Origin: Deltaproteobacteria bacterium
Lineage (GTDB): Bacteria > Desulfobacterota > Binatia > HRBIN30 > JACQVA1
Reading direction: 5' to 3'
DNA: 64,000 nucleotides
Assembly: GCA_016178705.1 (NCBI GenBank)
Contig: JACOST010000028.1
Span: forward strand, 378,951-442,950
The notes under the pieces were generated by a model that ran no database searches, was not told the origin of the DNA, and saw only the letters and a list, made by a program, of their open reading frames with translations. This document shows positions 49,213 to 58,109 of this stretch, in pieces. Each line of letters opens with the position of its first letter. Position 1 is the stretch's first letter. The translations under genes were made by a program, and so were the position numbers.

Positions 49213-49390
49213 GGTCTCTGTCTCGTGCGCTCCCTCAACGCGATCGATTCAGCCCTAGCGGAAGGGAAACTTTGTTGTCAATGCGAGGCGCGCACGGATA
49301 GCGAACGCGGCGTTCTGCGATAGGGCGCTGGTCCGTCCACAGCGATCATGCTAGCCACTATCTCGCTGCGTGCAGAAGAAATGAGATGCG

Positions 49391-50299
49391 ATGCGAGAAA
49401 GTAGGATGACACCCGAAGCCGTCACCCATCCCGAGGTTCCGCGTCACGATGTGCCGCGCGGCGGGCGCAGCGGTTTTACGCTCATCGATGACCGGCAGGT
49501 TCACTATCTCGAATGGGGCCCCGCCGGAGCGCCGGCGGTGTTGGCGCTGCACGGTGGCGGACAGACGGCGTACATGTACGAAGAACTCGGCGCCGCGTTG
49601 TGCGAACGGTATCACGTATTGGCGCCGGATCTGCCCGATCATGGTGATTCCGATCCGATGTCCGAGGCCGGTCGCCACGCGATTGCGGCGACGCTTCCCG
49701 GGCTGTGCACGCACTTTGGCTTGCGACGCTTCGCCATGATCGGGGCGTCGCTCGGCGGCATCGTCTCGATCACCTACGCGGCGGTGCACCGCGACAACGT
49801 CAGCGCCATTGTGCTGATCGACGTCGGGCACAAGCTCGAAGAGCAGGGCGTGATGAAGATCATGGAGTTCATGCGCGCGCACGAATCGTTTGCGTCGCTC
49901 GCTGAAGCCGCCGCCGAAATTGCCCCCTATCTTCCGCACCGCAAGGCGGTACGTCCCGAGCGTCTGAGCCGCAACCTGCGCCAGCGCAGCGACGGCCGCT
50001 GGGTATGGAAACACGGCTACAACCGCCGTCTGCGCGCCGAAGGGGATCAAGCCGGCCGCAACTGGAGCCACGTCATCGACGGACTCGACGACGACTGCGC
50101 CAAGCTGCGCTGCCCGGTGCTGATCCTGCGCGGCTCCGCCAGTGACGTGCTGTCGCGCGAAGGTGCGGAGGAAGTCGCTGCATTGATTCCGAACGCACGC
50201 TTGGCGACGGTTCACAACGCCGGTCACCTGGCCGCCGGCGACAATTCCGAATCGACGGTGAGTTTGGTGTCGGCGTTTCTGGCCACGGTGGCGTGGTAG
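49391..50299 (+). CDS. Alpha/beta hydrolase
   Basis: 302 residues; the ATG at 49406 is the alternative start and the ribosome-binding sites do not decide. Oxyanion region LALHGGGQTAYMYEE, LAPDLPDHGDSDPMS, nucleophile elbow MIGASLGGIVSITYAAVHRD with G-A-S-L-G, an acid at GSASDVLSREGAEEV, and the catalytic His in HNAGHLAAGDN. A short lid between about 165 and 215 is Arg-rich. Reaction unknown. It is divergent from the dehydrogenase gene and followed by a large repeat-filled gap. Confidence 0.9.
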   Translation: MRESRMTPEAVTHPEVPRHDVPRGGRSGFTLIDDRQVHYLEWGPAGAPAVLALHGGGQTAYMYEELGAALCERYHVLAPDLPDHGDSDPMSEAGRHAIAATLPGLCTHFGLRRFAMIGASLGGIVSITYAAVHRDNVSAIVLIDVGHKLEEQGVMKIMEFMRAHESFASLAEAAAEIAPYLPHRKAVRPERLSRNLRQRSDGRWVWKHGYNRRLRAEGDQAGRNWSHVIDGLDDDCAKLRCPVLILRGSASDVLSREGAEEVAALIPNARLATVHNAGHLAAGDNSESTVSLVSAFLATVAW

Positions 50300-50382
50300 G
50301 CATTCGACCGATTGATCGTCCGGCGCAGCCGACCCGATCGATCCCTCCCGCTATCCCAAGTATCCCGCGCTTAGTCACGTTC

Positions 50383-50478
50383 GACCCGGAGCGAGAGAAA
50401 ACCGACGGCGCGGTTTTCTCTCGCGCTCTCTTTCGCGCCCGCTGCGCTCGGCTATTGGCGCTGCTTTCCGAGTCGGCC
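50383..50478. repeat. Hairpin-containing repeat, copy A
   Basis: The core is a perfect 14-bp stem: GCGAGAGAAAACCG (50391-50404), loop ACGGCG, CGGTTTTCTCTCGC (50411-50424). It is followed by TTTCGCGCCCGCTGCGCTCG and TTCCGAGTCGGCC. It matches copy B at 50898-50992 over about 95 bp with few changes. A weaker match continues for another ~90 bp (CTGCGATGCCAATGATGCGC versus CTGCGATACCAATGAGGCGC). Confidence 0.75.
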
Positions 50479-50897
50479 GCCGCAGTCAGACGGGAACGAC
50501 AACGCGCTGCGATGCCAATGATGCGCTTCTGAACACCACCGGTGGCCTCGGTGCGTTGTAGATCCATCGCCGCACGTTCCTCCGAAGACCTGTCTTCGAT
50601 TTCCCTCTTGCCGGGCATCCGACACGAACGGGGAACACACGTAGGATCTTCCCGACATCTTCGCAGAGGCCATCGGTTGATCGCGCACGCGCATCCTCGC
50701 GTAACCCGTTCGTTGCGCAGTAGCATGATCGACGGGCGTGGCCGGACTCACAAGGACGCAACCCATTGCCCGGCTCCGCGGCCGGAGAGTGGAGCGCGAG
50801 GAGAGAACCAGGCCGCTGGTGCTCTCCTCGCAGGGTGCAGGGGTGAAGCCCCGCCACGGATGGTTCGAGAGATTTGCGCACTCAGCTTCATGCGATC

Positions 50898-50992
50898 GAC
50901 GCGGAGCGAGAGAAAACCGACGGCGCGGTTTTCTCTCGCGCGCTCTTTCGCGCCCGCTGCGCTCGGCAATCGGCGCTGCCTTCCGAGTCGGC
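50898..50992. repeat. Hairpin-containing repeat, copy B
   Basis: The same 14-bp stem as copy A (50906-50919 and 50926-50939) with the identical ACGGCG loop, and the same downstream CGCCCGCTGCGCTCGG and TTCCGAGTCGGCC. It lies in direct orientation 515 bp from copy A. Conservation of the stem and loop exceeds that of the flanks, which suggests a structured element. Confidence 0.75.
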
Positions 50993-51165
50993 CTCACGCT
51001 GAGGGCACACGTGAACGGCAAGGGGCTGCGATACCAATGAGGCGCTGCGGAGTGTATTCGGCGGCCTCTGCGTTTCGTAGAGGTGCGCGGTCTCTCCACC
51101 GAGAAACTGTGGACGTGATGCGCAACCTTTGCGCGCGTCGCCAGTTCCAGCTAGGCAGGCATCGC

Positions 51166-52224
51166 ATGGCCGCCGTCGGCATCGAACCCCGCGATTCGTT
51201 TCTGCGTGTCCGCTTCGCTGACGGCACACATGCCGACTTCCACTATTTCTGGCTCCGCCACAACTGCGAGTGCTGCCGTCATCCGCAAACCGGGGAACGC
51301 ATCATCTGCTCGTCGAATGTGCCGATGGCGATTCGACCGGAATCCGTTTCGCTGAACGCCGACGCGACCGAGGTCACTGCGCGCTGGAACGATGCGGACG
51401 GACATCGCAGTGTGTTCGCGCTGCCGTGGTTGCATACGCACGCGTATGCACTAAACCGTGAGGACGTGCTCCCGCCGTCGAGCGATCTCGGCGCAATCGA
51501 GGTTGACTTCGCGGCGCTTGGCGCGGCGGCGCTCGATCGCTGTGATGATGCCGTGCGATGTTTTGGTGCGATCATCGTGCGCGGTCGTGGCAACGATACC
51601 GAAGCGATCATCGATGATTTCGCGCAACGCGGCTTGCAGGTGATCGGCACGCACTTCGGCCGTATCGAGGATCTGCGGACCGACAACACCACCAACGACA
51701 ACACCGATCAGCTCGGCTACACCGACGCACCGGTGGATCTCCATACCGATCAGCCGTTTCTCGACCAACCGCCGCGCTATCAGATGTTGCACTGCATGCA
51801 GCCGGCCGAGAGTGGCGGTGAGAACGTCGTCGTCGATGCCTGGCAGGCGGCGCGGTACCTCCGCAATCTCGATGCGCATGCCTTCGAGTTGTTGACGCGC
51901 ATCGGGGTGCGTTTCCATCGCCAGCAGAAGAAGTTCGAGCGGCTGGTGGTCTCGCCGGTCATCGAGATCGACGGCGAGACGATCGTGCGCATCCGTTCGA
52001 GTTACTTCACCATGGCGCCGCATCGGGTGCCGTTCGAGCAGATGGAAGAATGGTACCGCGCCTACAACCGCTTCGCGGAGATTGTGAACGACCCGCGCCA
52101 CCAGTATCGCTTTCTGCTGCGGGCCGGCGACTTCCTGCTCTACGACAACTACCGGATGCTGCACGCGCGCACCGGTTTCACCGGCGCGCGCTGGCTGCGC
52201 GGCGTGTATTTCAATCGAGAGTAG
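51166..52224 (+). CDS. Gamma-butyrobetaine hydroxylase-like (TauD/TfdA) dioxygenase
   Basis: 352 residues from the ATG at 51166; the open frame to 50542 runs through repeats and is rejected. An N-terminal DUF971-type domain (1-95) has the zinc-binding LRHNCECCRHPQTGERI. The catalytic domain has iron ligands H-x-D in VDLHTDQPFLDQPP and a distal His in YRMLHARTGFTGARWLRGVY, where the following Arg residues bind 2-oxoglutarate. The layout matches gamma-butyrobetaine and trimethyllysine hydroxylases of carnitine synthesis, but the trimethylammonium-binding aromatic cage cannot be confirmed. It converges with gltA, 6 nt apart. Confidence 0.9.
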   Translation: MAAVGIEPRDSFLRVRFADGTHADFHYFWLRHNCECCRHPQTGERIICSSNVPMAIRPESVSLNADATEVTARWNDADGHRSVFALPWLHTHAYALNREDVLPPSSDLGAIEVDFAALGAAALDRCDDAVRCFGAIIVRGRGNDTEAIIDDFAQRGLQVIGTHFGRIEDLRTDNTTNDNTDQLGYTDAPVDLHTDQPFLDQPPRYQMLHCMQPAESGGENVVVDAWQAARYLRNLDAHAFELLTRIGVRFHRQQKKFERLVVSPVIEIDGETIVRIRSSYFTMAPHRVPFEQMEEWYRAYNRFAEIVNDPRHQYRFLLRAGDFLLYDNYRMLHARTGFTGARWLRGVYFNRE

Positions 52225-52230
52225 GGCGCG

Positions 52231-53556
52231 TCAGATCTTCTCGCTGACGGCGTCCTCACGCATCGATGGCGCCTGGCGCTGCTCGATCGCTACGAACGCG
52301 CGCGGGCCTTCGCCGAGATAGATCTGGCGCGGGCGGGCGATCGACTGTTCGGGGTCGCGCACCAATTCGGCCCAGTGCGCCATCCACCCAGCCGTGCGCG
52401 CGATCGCGAACAACACTGGGAACATGGTGATCGGTAGCCCCATCGCTTGGTAGACCAGTCCGGAGAAGAATTCGAGATTGGGGTACAGCCGGCGCGACAT
52501 GAAGTAGTCGTCCTGCAGCGCGACGCGTTCCAGTTCGAGCGCGATGTCGATCAGCGGACTCTTGCGGGTCGAGAGCGCGACTTCGATCGCCAGTTGCTTG
52601 GCGATCTTGGCGCGCGGATCGTAGCTGCGATAGACCGGGTGGCCGAAGCCGAACAGCTCGCGGCCGTCCTTTACTTGCTTGATGAACGCCGGGACTTTCG
52701 CGACCGAGCCGATTTCTTCGAGCAGCGCGATCACCCGCTCACTGGCGCCGCCGTAGCGCGGGCCGTAGAGAGCCGCCACACCGGCGGCCACGGCGGAAAA
52801 GGGATCGGCCTGTGAACTCGCCACACAGCGCAACGCGTTGGTCGAGGTCGCCACTTCGTGGTCGGCATGCAGGATGAACATCACGTCGAGGGCGTGCTCG
52901 AACACCGGATCGGGCTGGTACTGCAGCTCGGTCATACGAAACAGCATCGAGAGAAAGTTCCCGGTGTAGCTCAAGTCGTTGTCGGGATAGATGTAGGGCA
53001 GGCCGCGTGTGCGGCGATAGGCGAAGGCCGCCAAGGTCGGCAGCTTGCCGATGAGGCGGCGCGTTTGCAGCCGGCGCGACTCGAGATCGACGACATTCTT
53101 CGCGTCGGGATAGAAGGTCGATAGCGCGCCGACCGTGCCGACCAGCACGCCGAGCGGCTCGGCGTCGTAGCGAAAGCCGTCCATGAACTTCTTGACGTTC
53201 TCGTGCACCATCGAGTGGACGGTGATGTTCTGCTTCCACATCGCGAAGTGGCGCGAATCGGGCAGCTCGCCCTTGACGATGAGGTAGGCCGTTTCGAGGA
53301 AATTGCTGCGCGCCGCGAGGTCTTCGATGGCGTAGCCGCGGTAGTGCAGCGTCCCCTTCTCGCCGTCGATGAAACTGATGCGGCTCTTGCACGGGGCGGT
53401 GTTGGTGAACGCCGGATCGTACGAGACGAGGCCCGGGTCATCTGTGGAGACCTTGATGGCGGACAAGTCAGTCGCTCGGATTGCCCCGTGTTCGATCCGG
53501 AGTTCGTACTGCTTGCCGGTCCGCTGATCGGTGACGGTGAGCACATCGCGCGCCAT
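52231..53556 (-). CDS. Citrate synthase homologue (catalytic residues altered)
   Basis: 441 residues from the ATG at 53556 (frame open to 53910 but not conserved). Type II bacterial citrate synthase along the whole length, including the N-terminal domain (LTVTDQRTGKQYELRIEHGA) and the C-terminal IARPRQIYLGEG. The signature regions differ. HADHEVATST replaces HADHEQNAST. GPRYGGASERV has Tyr268 where GltA has the catalytic His264. GFGHPVYRSYDPRA keeps the second His (306). NLEFFSGLVY has Glu362 in place of the catalytic Asp. In a normal enzyme all three act in condensing oxaloacetate with acetyl-CoA. It may be a diverged CS with another substrate. Confidence 0.85.
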   Translation of the reverse strand: MARDVLTVTDQRTGKQYELRIEHGAIRATDLSAIKVSTDDPGLVSYDPAFTNTAPCKSRISFIDGEKGTLHYRGYAIEDLAARSNFLETAYLIVKGELPDSRHFAMWKQNITVHSMVHENVKKFMDGFRYDAEPLGVLVGTVGALSTFYPDAKNVVDLESRRLQTRRLIGKLPTLAAFAYRRTRGLPYIYPDNDLSYTGNFLSMLFRMTELQYQPDPVFEHALDVMFILHADHEVATSTNALRCVASSQADPFSAVAAGVAALYGPRYGGASERVIALLEEIGSVAKVPAFIKQVKDGRELFGFGHPVYRSYDPRAKIAKQLAIEVALSTRKSPLIDIALELERVALQDDYFMSRRLYPNLEFFSGLVYQAMGLPITMFPVLFAIARTAGWMAHWAELVRDPEQSIARPRQIYLGEGPRAFVAIEQRQAPSMREDAVSEKI

Positions 53557-53703
53557 AGTGCGTCCTCGCTTTCGCCTGAGCCGTGTTGCTCGTTGGTTAG
53601 CAGGATGCGCGAAAAACGCCAGACCCCACGGTAGCGACTGAGGGGCTGCGAGTGACTCGATACCTTGCGAGGCGCACTCCGGCGCTGTAATCAACGGCAT
53701 TGT

Positions 53704-55890
53704 ATGGAAGCGAAGGCTGCCGCGAATACTACTACCGAGCTCGAACCCAAGGATGGGCGGCGCGACCGCGCGCGCGCGATCACCGAGTTGGCCGAGCGGT
53801 TGCCAGGACCGCTGCTGCCGTTGGCGCGCTTGGTCTACAACTACCGCTGGGCGTGGATGGTCGGCGGCGGCTCGTTGTTCCATGACATCGATCCCGCCGG
53901 CTGGCGTCACAGCGGATGCAACCCACGCGCCGTGCTCGAAGCCGCGCCGCCGCGTCGCCTAAACGAGTTGGCGCGCGATGCTGAGTTTGTCGAACGCGTC
54001 GAACACTTCGCCGCGCGAGTCGACGCCGACGCGCAGCGACCCGATGCCGATTTCGGGATCGCAACCGCGCACCCAATCGCCTACTTCTGTTCCGAGTTCG
54101 GCATTCACTGCTCGCTGCCGCTCTACGGCGGCGGTCTCGGTGTGCTCGCCGGCGATATGCTCAAGGCGGCCTCCGACCTCGCGCTGCCGATGATCGGTGT
54201 GGGCTTGCTCTATCGCGAAGGTTATTTTCATCAGCGACTCGATACGCAGGGCTGGCAGCACGAGTACTGGACCCCCACCGACTTCGCGCGCCTGCCCGCG
54301 GTGCTCGTCACCGGGCCGGATCAAGAACCGTTGACCGTCGAGGTGACGATTCGCGATCGCCGGGTCCGCATCCAGATCTGGCGCGTCGATGCCGGGCGCA
54401 CGCGATTGTACTTGCTCGATACCGACCGTGAGGACAACCACGTCATCGATCGCTGGATCACCTCACGCCTCTACATCGGCGACCGTTGCACCCGCCTGGC
54501 ACAGTACGCCGTGCTCGGCATCGGCGGCGTGCGCGCGCTCGCCGCCATGGGGATCGAGCCGTCGTTGGTTCATCTCAACGAGGGACACGCAGCGTTCGGC
54601 AGCTTCGAGCGCTTGCGGCGCTCGCTGGCGAGTGGGCGGCCATTTGGAGAAGCACTTGCTGCTGTACGCCGCGAGACCGTCTTTACTACGCACACTCCTG
54701 TCGCCGCCGGCAATGAGGGATACGGTCGCGATGAACTGGAGCCGGTGCTGGGCGACTTCATCGATCAGCTCGGCGTCCCGCGCCCCACGTTCTACGATCT
54801 CGGGCGTTTGTCTCCAGGCAACGAAAGCGAGCCGGCCAGCATTACGCCGCTGGCGCTGCGGACCAGCCGCGCGTCGAACGGCGTGTCGCGCCGTCACGGT
54901 GAAGTGGCGCGCAGCATGTGGCAGCCGTTGTGGCCGGATCGGTCGGTCGAAGGTGTGCCGATCGGCCATGTCACCAACGGTGTGCACGTCAGCACGTGGA
55001 TGGCGGGGCCGATGCAAGAGTTGCTCGATCGGCATCTCGGAGAAGAGTGGCGGCGGTCCGCTCCCGACGCGGCGCTGTGGGAGCGCGTCGCGGCGATTCC
55101 GGACGACGAGCTGTGGGCGGTGCGCTGCGCCTTGCGCGAGCGATTGGTGGACTACGTGCGCGAGCAATCGGTGCGCGACCGGCTCGGCCGTGGCGAGCCG
55201 TCGGACTACGTCGAGGCGGCGGCGCGGGTGTTCGATCCCGCCGTGCTGACCGTCGGCTTCGCGCGCCGCGTGGTGGCGTACAAGCGCCTCTACCTGCTCG
55301 CGCGTCTACCCGACAACGGACTGCTGCACTTGCTCGCCGATCGCCCGACGCCGCTGCAGGTGGTGTTGGCCGGTAAGGCGCATCCGCAGGATCAGGAAGC
55401 CAAGGAAGCCTTACGCGGACGCTTCGAGTTGAAGCACGCACCACTGGTGTCGAGCCGCGTGGTGTTTCTCGAAGACTACGATCTCCACATGGCGCCGCGG
55501 ATCGTGGCGGGCGTCGACGTGTGGCTGAATCTCCCGCGCCCGCCGCTCGAAGCCAGCGGCACCAGCGGGATGAAGGTTGCCATGAACGGCGGGCTGAATC
55601 TCAGCGTGCTCGACGGCTGGTGGGCGGAAGCCTACGACGGCGAGAACGGCTGGGCGATCGCGACGCCAGACGCCGATCCGCATACACAAGACGAGCACGA
55701 CGCGCGGGCGCTCTTCGAGTTGCTCGAACACCAAGTGCTGCCGCTCTTCTACACGCGCGATGCCGACGGCATCCCGCGCGGGTGGCTGCAGCGCGTGAAG
55801 GCCGCCATGCGGTCGCTCATTCCGCGCTTCACTGCCGAGCGCATGCTGCGCGAGTACGTCCGGACGATGTACGTCAACGGCTCGCCGTGA
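53704..55890 (+). CDS. glgP: Alpha-glucan phosphorylase
   Basis: 728 residues from the ATG at 53704. GT35 fold of the shorter AlgP-type: LARLVYNYRWAWMVGG (a DUF3417-like N-terminus), AYFCSEFGIHCSLPLYGGGL, LVHLNEGHAAFGSFERLRRS, TVFTTHTPVAAGNEGYG, GHVTNGVHVSTWMAGPMQEL, and the phosphate/PLP region LEASGTSGMKVAMNGGLNLS, whose Lys binds pyridoxal phosphate. It releases glucose-1-phosphate from glycogen or starch-like glucans. It is divergent from gltA (147-bp gap) and overlaps the HAD gene by 17 bp. Confidence 0.95.
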   Translation: MEAKAAANTTTELEPKDGRRDRARAITELAERLPGPLLPLARLVYNYRWAWMVGGGSLFHDIDPAGWRHSGCNPRAVLEAAPPRRLNELARDAEFVERVEHFAARVDADAQRPDADFGIATAHPIAYFCSEFGIHCSLPLYGGGLGVLAGDMLKAASDLALPMIGVGLLYREGYFHQRLDTQGWQHEYWTPTDFARLPAVLVTGPDQEPLTVEVTIRDRRVRIQIWRVDAGRTRLYLLDTDREDNHVIDRWITSRLYIGDRCTRLAQYAVLGIGGVRALAAMGIEPSLVHLNEGHAAFGSFERLRRSLASGRPFGEALAAVRRETVFTTHTPVAAGNEGYGRDELEPVLGDFIDQLGVPRPTFYDLGRLSPGNESEPASITPLALRTSRASNGVSRRHGEVARSMWQPLWPDRSVEGVPIGHVTNGVHVSTWMAGPMQELLDRHLGEEWRRSAPDAALWERVAAIPDDELWAVRCALRERLVDYVREQSVRDRLGRGEPSDYVEAAARVFDPAVLTVGFARRVVAYKRLYLLARLPDNGLLHLLADRPTPLQVVLAGKAHPQDQEAKEALRGRFELKHAPLVSSRVVFLEDYDLHMAPRIVAGVDVWLNLPRPPLEASGTSGMKVAMNGGLNLSVLDGWWAEAYDGENGWAIATPDADPHTQDEHDARALFELLEHQVLPLFYTRDADGIPRGWLQRVKAAMRSLIPRFTAERMLREYVRTMYVNGSP

Positions 55891-56500
55891 GGTCGGCGAG
55901 CTGATTTCGTAACTCGTGCAACTGTTGCACGCGCCGCGTCGTCCACGGCGTGTCGCCGACTCCGACGAAGTGTACACCGGCCGCCGTGGCGGCGGCGAGA
56001 TCGCTCTCGGCATCGCCGACGTAGACCGCAGCACCGGGTGCCACGTCGAAGTGGGAGAGACATTTCTCGATCATGTCCGGATGCGGCTTCGGCCGCGCGA
56101 CATCGAGCACGCCCACCGCAAGGTCGAGATAGGCGTCGAGCTTGAAGCGTCGCATGACTTCCTGCACGGTCGTGCCGCGATTGCTCGCCATCGCTAGACG
56201 ATACGATCGCTTCAACGATGCCAACAGCGGATACAATCCCGGTGCCGGTTCCATCAGGTCATAGAACGGACCGTAGTCGATCGCGCGCGCAATCTGCCGC
56301 GCCTGCTGCAACGTGGCGGGATCGTCGGCGAACAACTGATCGAACACTTGCGACGACGCCATGAAGTGCGCGCGCTTCTCCCACTCGGCGGAGAGCGGCG
56401 GCAGATCCATCTGGCGCAGCACGGCATTGTAGTAGGCGACGTTGGCGCGCCACGAGTCGAACAGCACGCCATCGCAATCGAAGATCACCGCCCGCAGCAT
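55874..56500 (-). CDS. HAD-superfamily hydrolase (phosphatase)
   Basis: 208 residues. HAD motif I LRAVIFDCDGVLFDSWRANV (D-x-D, nucleophile Asp 8), motif II SNRGTTVQ, motif III Lys in ARPKPHPDMIEKCLSH, and motif IV YVGDAESDLAAATAAGV. The cap is a four-helix C1 type, as in phosphoglycolate phosphatase or beta-phosphoglucomutase. It likely dephosphorylates a small phosphate ester. It overlaps the end of the phosphorylase gene by 17 bp in convergent orientation. Confidence 0.92.
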   Translation of the reverse strand: MLRAVIFDCDGVLFDSWRANVAYYNAVLRQMDLPPLSAEWEKRAHFMASSQVFDQLFADDPATLQQARQIARAIDYGPFYDLMEPAPGLYPLLASLKRSYRLAMASNRGTTVQEVMRRFKLDAYLDLAVGVLDVARPKPHPDMIEKCLSHFDVAPGAAVYVGDAESDLAAATAAGVHFVGVGDTPWTTRRVQQLHELRNQLADLTASR

Positions 56501-56558
56501 CGCGGTAGAGAAGCAGAGCGGTGGCGAAAAGGGAAGGTGGTTCGGGGGCGATGCGCGG

Positions 56559-56849
56559 TTATTTTGGACAGCCCTCTAGCGCGTTGGGGAAAACGAAGAG
56601 AGTGGCGTCGCACACTACACCACTGAGGTGCCACCCGCTGCACGGATCACAGCTCGCGAGGTTCGGGCAGGCACTCAGCGGCTTGAGTCCGCGTGCGATA
56701 TCGACCAGCAAAACCAATTCATCAACCGTAACCTGGACGTCGTCATTGCAGTCACCGGCGCAACACGGTGCCGTCTGGGCCGCCAAGGGCACAACCCGAA
56801 GCCAGGGAATCATCGCCACTACGATCACTGCGAGGAATCGCCGCGCCAT
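56559..56849 (-). CDS. Small secreted protein with CxGDC module
   Basis: 96 residues from the ATG at 56849 (frame open to 56858). Signal peptide MARRFLAVIVVAMIPWLRVV, cut near LAAQ. The mature protein is essentially the repeat-protein tail module: CCAGDCNDDVQVTVDELVLL then VDIARGLKPLSACPNLASCD and a Cys-rich end SGWHLSGVVCDATLFVFPNA. The same module ends the proteins at 15868 and 58782. With only one calcium-loop-like half, it may be a fragment or a free ligand. Confidence 0.6.
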   Translation of the reverse strand: MARRFLAVIVVAMIPWLRVVPLAAQTAPCCAGDCNDDVQVTVDELVLLVDIARGLKPLSACPNLASCDPCSGWHLSGVVCDATLFVFPNALEGCPK

Positions 56850-56898
56850 TGAGCGCAAGAATAGTCCAGGTCAGTTTCCAGCTCAAACTGACCACCCA

Positions 56899-57600
56899 CT
56901 ACCCGCGGGCGGCGACTCCGAGTGTGTGGAGGAGCGCGGTGAACGGCTTGAGCGTGGCAACGTCGATCGCGCGCAGGCCGGCGGCGCGCGCACCGGCGAT
57001 GTCGTGCTCAGCGTCGTCGCCGACGTACGCCGCTTCGGACTCGACGACATCGAGCTGAGAGAGGGCGACGCGAAAGATTCGCGCATCGGGTTTTAGCGCA
57101 CCGGCATCCGCCGGCAGTACGAGCACATCGAGCAGCGCGCGCAGACCAAGGCCGTCGAGGATAGACTTCAAGCGATGGTCGAAGTTCGAGACAATTCCCG
57201 TGCGTAGCCCGCGCCCGCGCAAAGCGGCGAGCACCTCGACCGCGTCGGGAATGACCTGCCAGCTCGACGGCTGCGCGAAGTGGGCGAAGAGCAGATTGAA
57301 GTATTGCTCGAAGTCGGAAAACTCCGCCGACTCGTCGGCGATGCGGAACGTCGTCGCCACCACTTTGCGCCACCACGCCCGTTCCAGTTCTATGATGCGC
57401 TCGGGCGACGCACTGGGGAACAGCATCGGCGGCATCTGCTGCCAGGCAGCGCGGAACGCTGGCTCGATGCGGTTTGCCGTTGTGTTCACGCCAAACGTTC
57501 GCGCCAGCCGCGCATAGGTGTCGCCAACCGGCTCGCGCAGCCGGAGCAACGTGCCGGCGGCATCGAACAGCACCGCTTGCACTGGCGTCGACACGTTCAC
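56899..57600 (-). CDS. HAD-superfamily hydrolase
   Basis: 233 residues from a GTG at 57600. Motif I is QAVLFDAAGTLLRLREPVGD; it reads D-A-A-G, so the usual second Asp is Ala, a change also seen in the HDHD3-like group. Motif II SNFDHRLKSILDGLGL, motif III ALKPDARIFRVALSQL, motif IV YVGDDAEHDIAGARAAGL. Its start overlaps the upstream reductase gene stop (GTGA). Substrate unknown; the missing Asp suggests altered chemistry. Confidence 0.85.
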   Translation of the reverse strand: MNVSTPVQAVLFDAAGTLLRLREPVGDTYARLARTFGVNTTANRIEPAFRAAWQQMPPMLFPSASPERIIELERAWWRKVVATTFRIADESAEFSDFEQYFNLLFAHFAQPSSWQVIPDAVEVLAALRGRGLRTGIVSNFDHRLKSILDGLGLRALLDVLVLPADAGALKPDARIFRVALSQLDVVESEAAYVGDDAEHDIAGARAAGLRAIDVATLKPFTALLHTLGVAARG

Positions 57601-58022
57601 AGCGGGCTGAGCTCGACGATCGGAATCACCCGGGTCGTCTTCTTCTGATACGAATCGTAGGGCGGGTACATCGCCTTCAGCTTCGGCCACAGCGGTGCGG
57701 CTTCTTCCGGGTTGAGCGAGCGCGCGCGGTAGCCACGGGTCGCTCCGCCGAGTTCGACCTTCACGTCTGGGTGGACGAGCAGATTGCGGTACCAATGCGG
57801 TGGCGTGTCGCTACCGCCGAACGACGCGACGATGTAGAGCCGCTCGCCCTCGGCGATGTAGAGCAGCGGTGTCGGCACTTCGCGTCCGGTCTTGCGTCCG
57901 CGAGTGGTAACAATCAGCGTGTTCTTGCCCAGCAGCCCTTTGCCTCCCACCACGCGGTAGAGCGTGGCGTGGAGGCGAGTGACGCCGCGCACGACGTTGG
58001 CCAGGATCGGATTCCATTGCAT
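57597..58022 (-). CDS. Nitroreductase/quinone-reductase family (DDN-like, deazaflavin-type) protein
   Basis: 141 residues from the ATG at 58022 (GGAGG about 10 nt upstream). Split-barrel fold: ATLYRVVGGKGLLGKNTLIV, TTRGRKTGREVPTPLLYIA, then YIVASFGGSDTPPHWYRNLL and VHPDVKVELGGATRGYRARS. These are the hallmark blocks of the DDN/AclJ group that uses F420 or a flavin; K-T-G-x-x-R-x-x-P-L binds the cofactor phosphate. F420 use cannot be decided from sequence. Linked to the HAD gene by a GTGA overlap. Confidence 0.9.
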   Translation of the reverse strand: MQWNPILANVVRGVTRLHATLYRVVGGKGLLGKNTLIVTTRGRKTGREVPTPLLYIAEGERLYIVASFGGSDTPPHWYRNLLVHPDVKVELGGATRGYRARSLNPEEAAPLWPKLKAMYPPYDSYQKKTTRVIPIVELSPL

Positions 58023-58109
58023 GACGCTCACCCTCCGTATTCCATCGATCATCCCACAGCCGAGCCGAGCGGGGAAGTAGTGAGCGCCGATCTGTGTTCG
58101 TGCGACTCC

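Larger units (their letters stand above)
50300..51165. other. 866-bp gap with a duplicated hairpin element
   Basis: No gene is recognisable; several open frames across it are artefacts of the GC-rich sequence. Two copies of a repeat begin at 50383 and 50898. Between them (50570-50880) is unique sequence with a short palindrome-like stretch GAGGAGAGAACCAGGCCGCT at 50798. The stretch upstream of the dioxygenase start (51096-51165) probably holds its promoter, but no motif is convincing. Confidence 0.5.

Noticed and set aside
50542-51165. Upstream extension of the dioxygenase frame
   Set aside because: It passes through the duplicated hairpin element and encodes low-complexity Arg/Ser text; the enzyme's DUF971 domain starts at 51166.
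53557-53910. Upstream extension of the citrate synthase frame
   Set aside because: It overlaps the start of glgP and has no similarity to citrate synthase; ATG 53556 fits the family N-terminus.
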